DNA from: an uncultured Erysipelotrichaceae bacterium
GTDB lineage: Bacteria; Bacillota_I; Bacilli_A; Erysipelotrichales; Coprobacillaceae
Direction: 5' to 3'
Assembly: GCA_910588075.1 (NCBI GenBank)
Contig: CAJUOS010000070.1
Location: forward strand, 1 to 7,163
DNA: 7,163 nucleotides
Part shown: positions 5,765-7,163 of the stretch, one piece after another
Layout: each line of letters begins with the position of its first letter
Position numbering within the stretch: position 1 is the stretch's first letter
Made by a program: the position numbers and the translations under genes
Notes under the pieces: model-generated
The model's database searches: none
Seen by the model: the letters and a program-made list of their open reading frames with translations, nothing else
Told to the model about the DNA's origin: nothing

Positions 5765-6026
5765 TGTATTGAACATAATTGTAACTATAAAAAAATTGTG
5801 AGCATCTACAATATTTCATATAGTCAGGTTTATTCATGGGTAAAAAAGTATGTTTGTAATGGTGAACAAGCATTAACTGATAAACATAGTCACCATAAAA
5901 CAGATAATGAAGTTAATGAATTAGAACTTCTCCGCCGGGAAAATGCTCGTTTAAAAAGAACGTTTGAAGAAAAAGGATATGCTGACTGAATTATTAAAAA
6001 AAGTGCAAGAATACGAAAGGATGTGA
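5765..6026 (+). pseudogene. IS3-family orfA, 5'-truncated and frameshifted
   Basis: The reading CIEHNCNYKKIVSIYNISYS then QVYSWVKKYVCNGEQALTDK matches the helix-turn-helix DNA-binding part of IS3-type OrfA, which recognises the element's ends. ELELLRRENARLKRTFEEK is the leucine-zipper region used for dimerisation. The first part of the protein is lost, and a TAG at 5762-5764 sits where homology starts. After EEK the frame closes (TGA 5987-5989), but the correct continuation KDMLTELLKKVQEYERM is present one base later, ending at TGA 6024-6026. A single-base insertion in the A/G run at 5970-5976 therefore broke it. A GTG at 5798 could be read as a start but is merely internal to the homology. 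Confidence 0.8.
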
Positions 6027-6965
6027 GATTCGGAAAACTGCGCTATACTTCAAAATACATGGCAGTAAAATTTTTCTACAAAACGAAAAATTGGAGTATT
6101 AACTGGATATGCAAACAACTCGAAATGTCAAAGGCAGCTTACTATAAATGGCTATATTAGGAAATTCCAAAGTGTGAATTGGAAAATGTACAGCTTGCAG
6201 AACTTATCAAAGAATACGATGAACAATTTTATCACATTTTAGGCTATCGGAGAATGACATCATGGATGAATCATTTTAACCATACGAATCATAGCTGTAA
6301 ATGAGTTCATAGGATTATGAAAAAGTTAGGTATTCATGCCGTGATTAGAAAAAAGAAGAAAAAATATACATTGTCTACGCCTGAAATTACTGCTGAGAAT
6401 AAACTAAAACGCGATTTTACGGCAAGTAAACCGAATGAAAAGTTGGTAACGGATGTAACTGAATTCAAGGTGACACAAGAGAATAAGAAACTGTATTTGA
6501 GTGCAATTCTTGATTTATACGACCGATGTTATTAGTACCAGAAATGACAACTAACTTGTATTCGAAACATTTGATAAGGCTATAGCAGTAAATCCAAATG
6601 CAAAACCGTTATTTCATAGTGACAGAGGTTTTCAATATACAAGCAAAGTATTTCAAAGAAAGCTAAAAGAACATGAAATGGACCAATCCATGTCATGAAT
6701 TGGTCATTGCATTAATAGCGGACCAACAGAGGGATTTTGGGACATCATAAAATCGGAAATGTATCTGATGTACAAAATCATGGACGAAGCATCGTTTAGG
6801 TTTGCAATAAGCAATTACATTCGATTTTAAAACGAAGAAAGACCACAAGATAAATACCACTGTAAAACACCAACAGAAGTACGAAGAGAAGCTTTTTCTA
6901 CGGACTCTGCGGCAGAGTATTCAATTCCTGTAAATAAACGAATTCAAAAGTACAAAGAAAAATAG
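5990..6965 (+). pseudogene. IS3-family orfB (DDE transposase), with five in-frame stops and a 14-nt deletion
   Basis: The translation follows IS3-type integrase-like transposases end to end: NWSINWICKQLEMSKAAYYKWL, then ILGYRRMTSWMNHFNH, VHRIMKKLGIHAVIRKKKK, NEKLVTDVTEF, LYLSAILDLYDR, PLFHSDRGFQYTSK, GPTEGFWDIIKSEMY, ERPQDKYHCKTPTEVRREAF and NKRIQKYKEK (written as separate blocks). The catalytic triad survives: D at 6452-6454, D at 6621-6623 and E at 6729-6731, with the expected 35 residues between the last two. Breaks are TAG 6158-6160, TGA 6302-6304, TAA 6552-6554, TGA 6696-6698, TAA 6828-6830, and a frame change at 6527, where 'YPVAY' has shrunk to one base. Several stops replace Arg codons, consistent with C-to-T decay. 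The pieces at 6317-6535 and elsewhere are not genes. Confidence 0.9.
5996..6003 (+). promoter_or_regulatory. Retained programmed -1 frameshift site of the IS (A7G)
   Basis: In the orfA frame the sequence reads TTA AAA AAA GTG. The A-AAA-AAA heptamer (5996-6002) fits the -1 slippery rule, and a -1 shift there enters exactly the frame of orfB. This is how IS150-type elements make the OrfAB transposase. The site outlived the genes it served. Confidence 0.6.
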
Positions 6966-6977
6966 TGTGCATAGAAA

Positions 6978-7004
6978 AACGACCACACATTACATGTGGT
7001 CGTT
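6978..7004 (+). terminator. Hairpin terminator at the end of the IS
   Basis: AACGACCACA (6978-6987) and TGTGGTCGTT (6995-7004) form a perfect 10-bp stem with a 7-nt loop, 12 bases after the orfB stop. It lies between the transposase and the right inverted repeat, a usual position in this IS group. The T-tract after it is weak, and the stem could block transcription from either direction. Confidence 0.65.
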
Positions 7005-7038
7005 CATTCGAGCTTCATTTTAGATATTATATTTAACC

Positions 7039-7063
7039 TGTCTACTTGGCAGGAGGCATATCA
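7039..7063 (+). repeat. Right terminal inverted repeat of the IS3-family element
   Basis: The sequence GTCTACTTGGCAGG...TCA resembles the right tip of IS3/IS150-like elements (GTCTACTTGACGGGG...TCA) and sits at the proper distance after orfB and the hairpin. The element would end with CA at 7062-7063. No partner left repeat is found near 5711-5797. Confidence 0.6.
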
Positions 7064-7078
7064 GAAAATCCAATACAC

Positions 7079-7104
7079 CATATTGTAAAGTATAATACAA
7101 TATG
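7079..7104. repeat. 9-bp inverted repeat beyond the IS
   Basis: CATATTGTA (7079-7087) and TACAATATG (7096-7104) are perfect reverse complements around an 8-base spacer. It has no gene context within the window, so it may be an operator or a weak hairpin for something lying to the right. Confidence 0.3.
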
Positions 7105-7125
7105 ATGCATATTTAATCCTTTATA

Positions 7126-7144
7126 TGACAGCCCCAGTTGACTA
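7126..7144 (+). repeat. Possible left tip of a second IS3-type element
   Basis: TGACAGCCCCAGTTGACTA starts with TG and resembles the TGA-x-x-GCCCC...TTGAC form of IS3-family left ends. It is similar to the reverse complement of the right repeat at 7039-7063 (TGATATGCC...AAGTAGAC). The window ends 19 bases later, so no transposase can be seen. Confidence 0.25.
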
Positions 7145-7163
7145 ATTCTATATGCTTATTTCA

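Larger units (their letters stand above)
5762..7063 (+). mobile_element. Decayed IS3-family (IS150-like) insertion sequence, left end missing
   Basis: The element holds an orfA remnant, a -1 slippery site, a DDE orfB remnant ending at 6965, a terminator hairpin and a right inverted repeat ending TCA at 7063, all in the usual IS3-family order. The left inverted repeat and the first part of orfA are absent: recognisable homology starts only about 5765, with LytTR-flanking sequence directly before it. The coding parts have at least six stops and two frame changes, so the copy is immobile unless helped in trans, and with no left end even that is unlikely. No target-site duplication can be assigned. 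Confidence 0.85.

Noticed and set aside
5798..5989. Separate 63-aa gene starting at GTG
   Set aside because: Homology to IS3 OrfA continues upstream of the GTG and, in another frame, past the stop; it is a piece of a broken transposase gene.
6317..6535. Separate 72-aa gene
   Set aside because: It is the middle part of orfB between an in-frame TGA (6302-6304) and the 14-nt deletion at 6527.
300..6700. TGA read as an amino acid (recoded stop)
   Set aside because: Several TGA codons replace Arg in the remnants, but the same remnants also have TAA and TAG stops, frameshifts and deletions, and the intact genes do not use internal TGA. Ordinary C-to-T decay explains it.

Overview
The window looks like the chromosome of a low-GC Clostridia bacterium, most likely Lachnospiraceae. 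The protein types support this: a hybrid histidine kinase with an 'NSARAGT...FYLKELAG' sensor start, a small stand-alone LytTR regulator, a protein combining a zinc finger, TM segment, YKDS-type TPR repeats and MORN repeats, and an IS3/IS150-type transposase. Ribosome binding sites are strong (AGGGAGG, GGAGG) and base composition is AT-rich throughout. This placement comes from recognising families, not from a search.

Region 1 (1-1716, minus strand) is a gene graveyard. It holds the remnants of a sugar-type periplasmic binding protein (1419-1716) and of one large hybrid sensor kinase (1417 to beyond position 1). The kinase has lost most of its extracytoplasmic sensor domain, the whole phosphoacceptor-histidine region and half of its first receiver domain. 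It also carries in-frame stops and frameshifts.

Region 2 (about 1934-5710) is an intact and even more AT-rich block. Three minus-strand genes run away from a divergent plus-strand regulator. In order of transcription they are: a 155-aa two-TM DUF6232-like protein (4492-4959), a 116-aa unknown protein (4036-4386), and a 547-aa membrane protein with an N-terminal beta-rich domain, a RanBP2-like zinc finger, one TM segment, TPR-like repeats and MORN-like repeats (1996-3639). A good sigma-A promoter (4990-5018) precedes the 155-aa gene. Its -35/spacer region carries a 10-bp-period direct repeat, GTCGAAA. On the other side of the same intergenic region a second promoter (5111-5139) serves the LytTR-domain regulator (5270-5710). 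Two long hairpins, at 1941-1986 and 3763-3811, bracket the 547-aa gene. Their few non-Watson-Crick positions are G-U wobbles in the minus-strand RNA (the second also has one bulge). The 155-aa protein ends, and the 116-aa protein begins, with copies of the same roughly 20-residue I-x-[LV]...[IV]-x-G-x-A motif, which suggests that the two proteins work together. The most economical model is a LytTR-controlled membrane-associated cassette of unknown function.

Region 3 (5762-7063) is a dead IS3-family element: a truncated orfA, orfB with five in-frame stops and a 14-nt deletion, the terminator hairpin and the right inverted repeat. The left end is missing. The last 100 bases hold no gene. They contain a 9-bp inverted repeat and, at 7126-7144, a sequence resembling the left tip of another IS3-type element.
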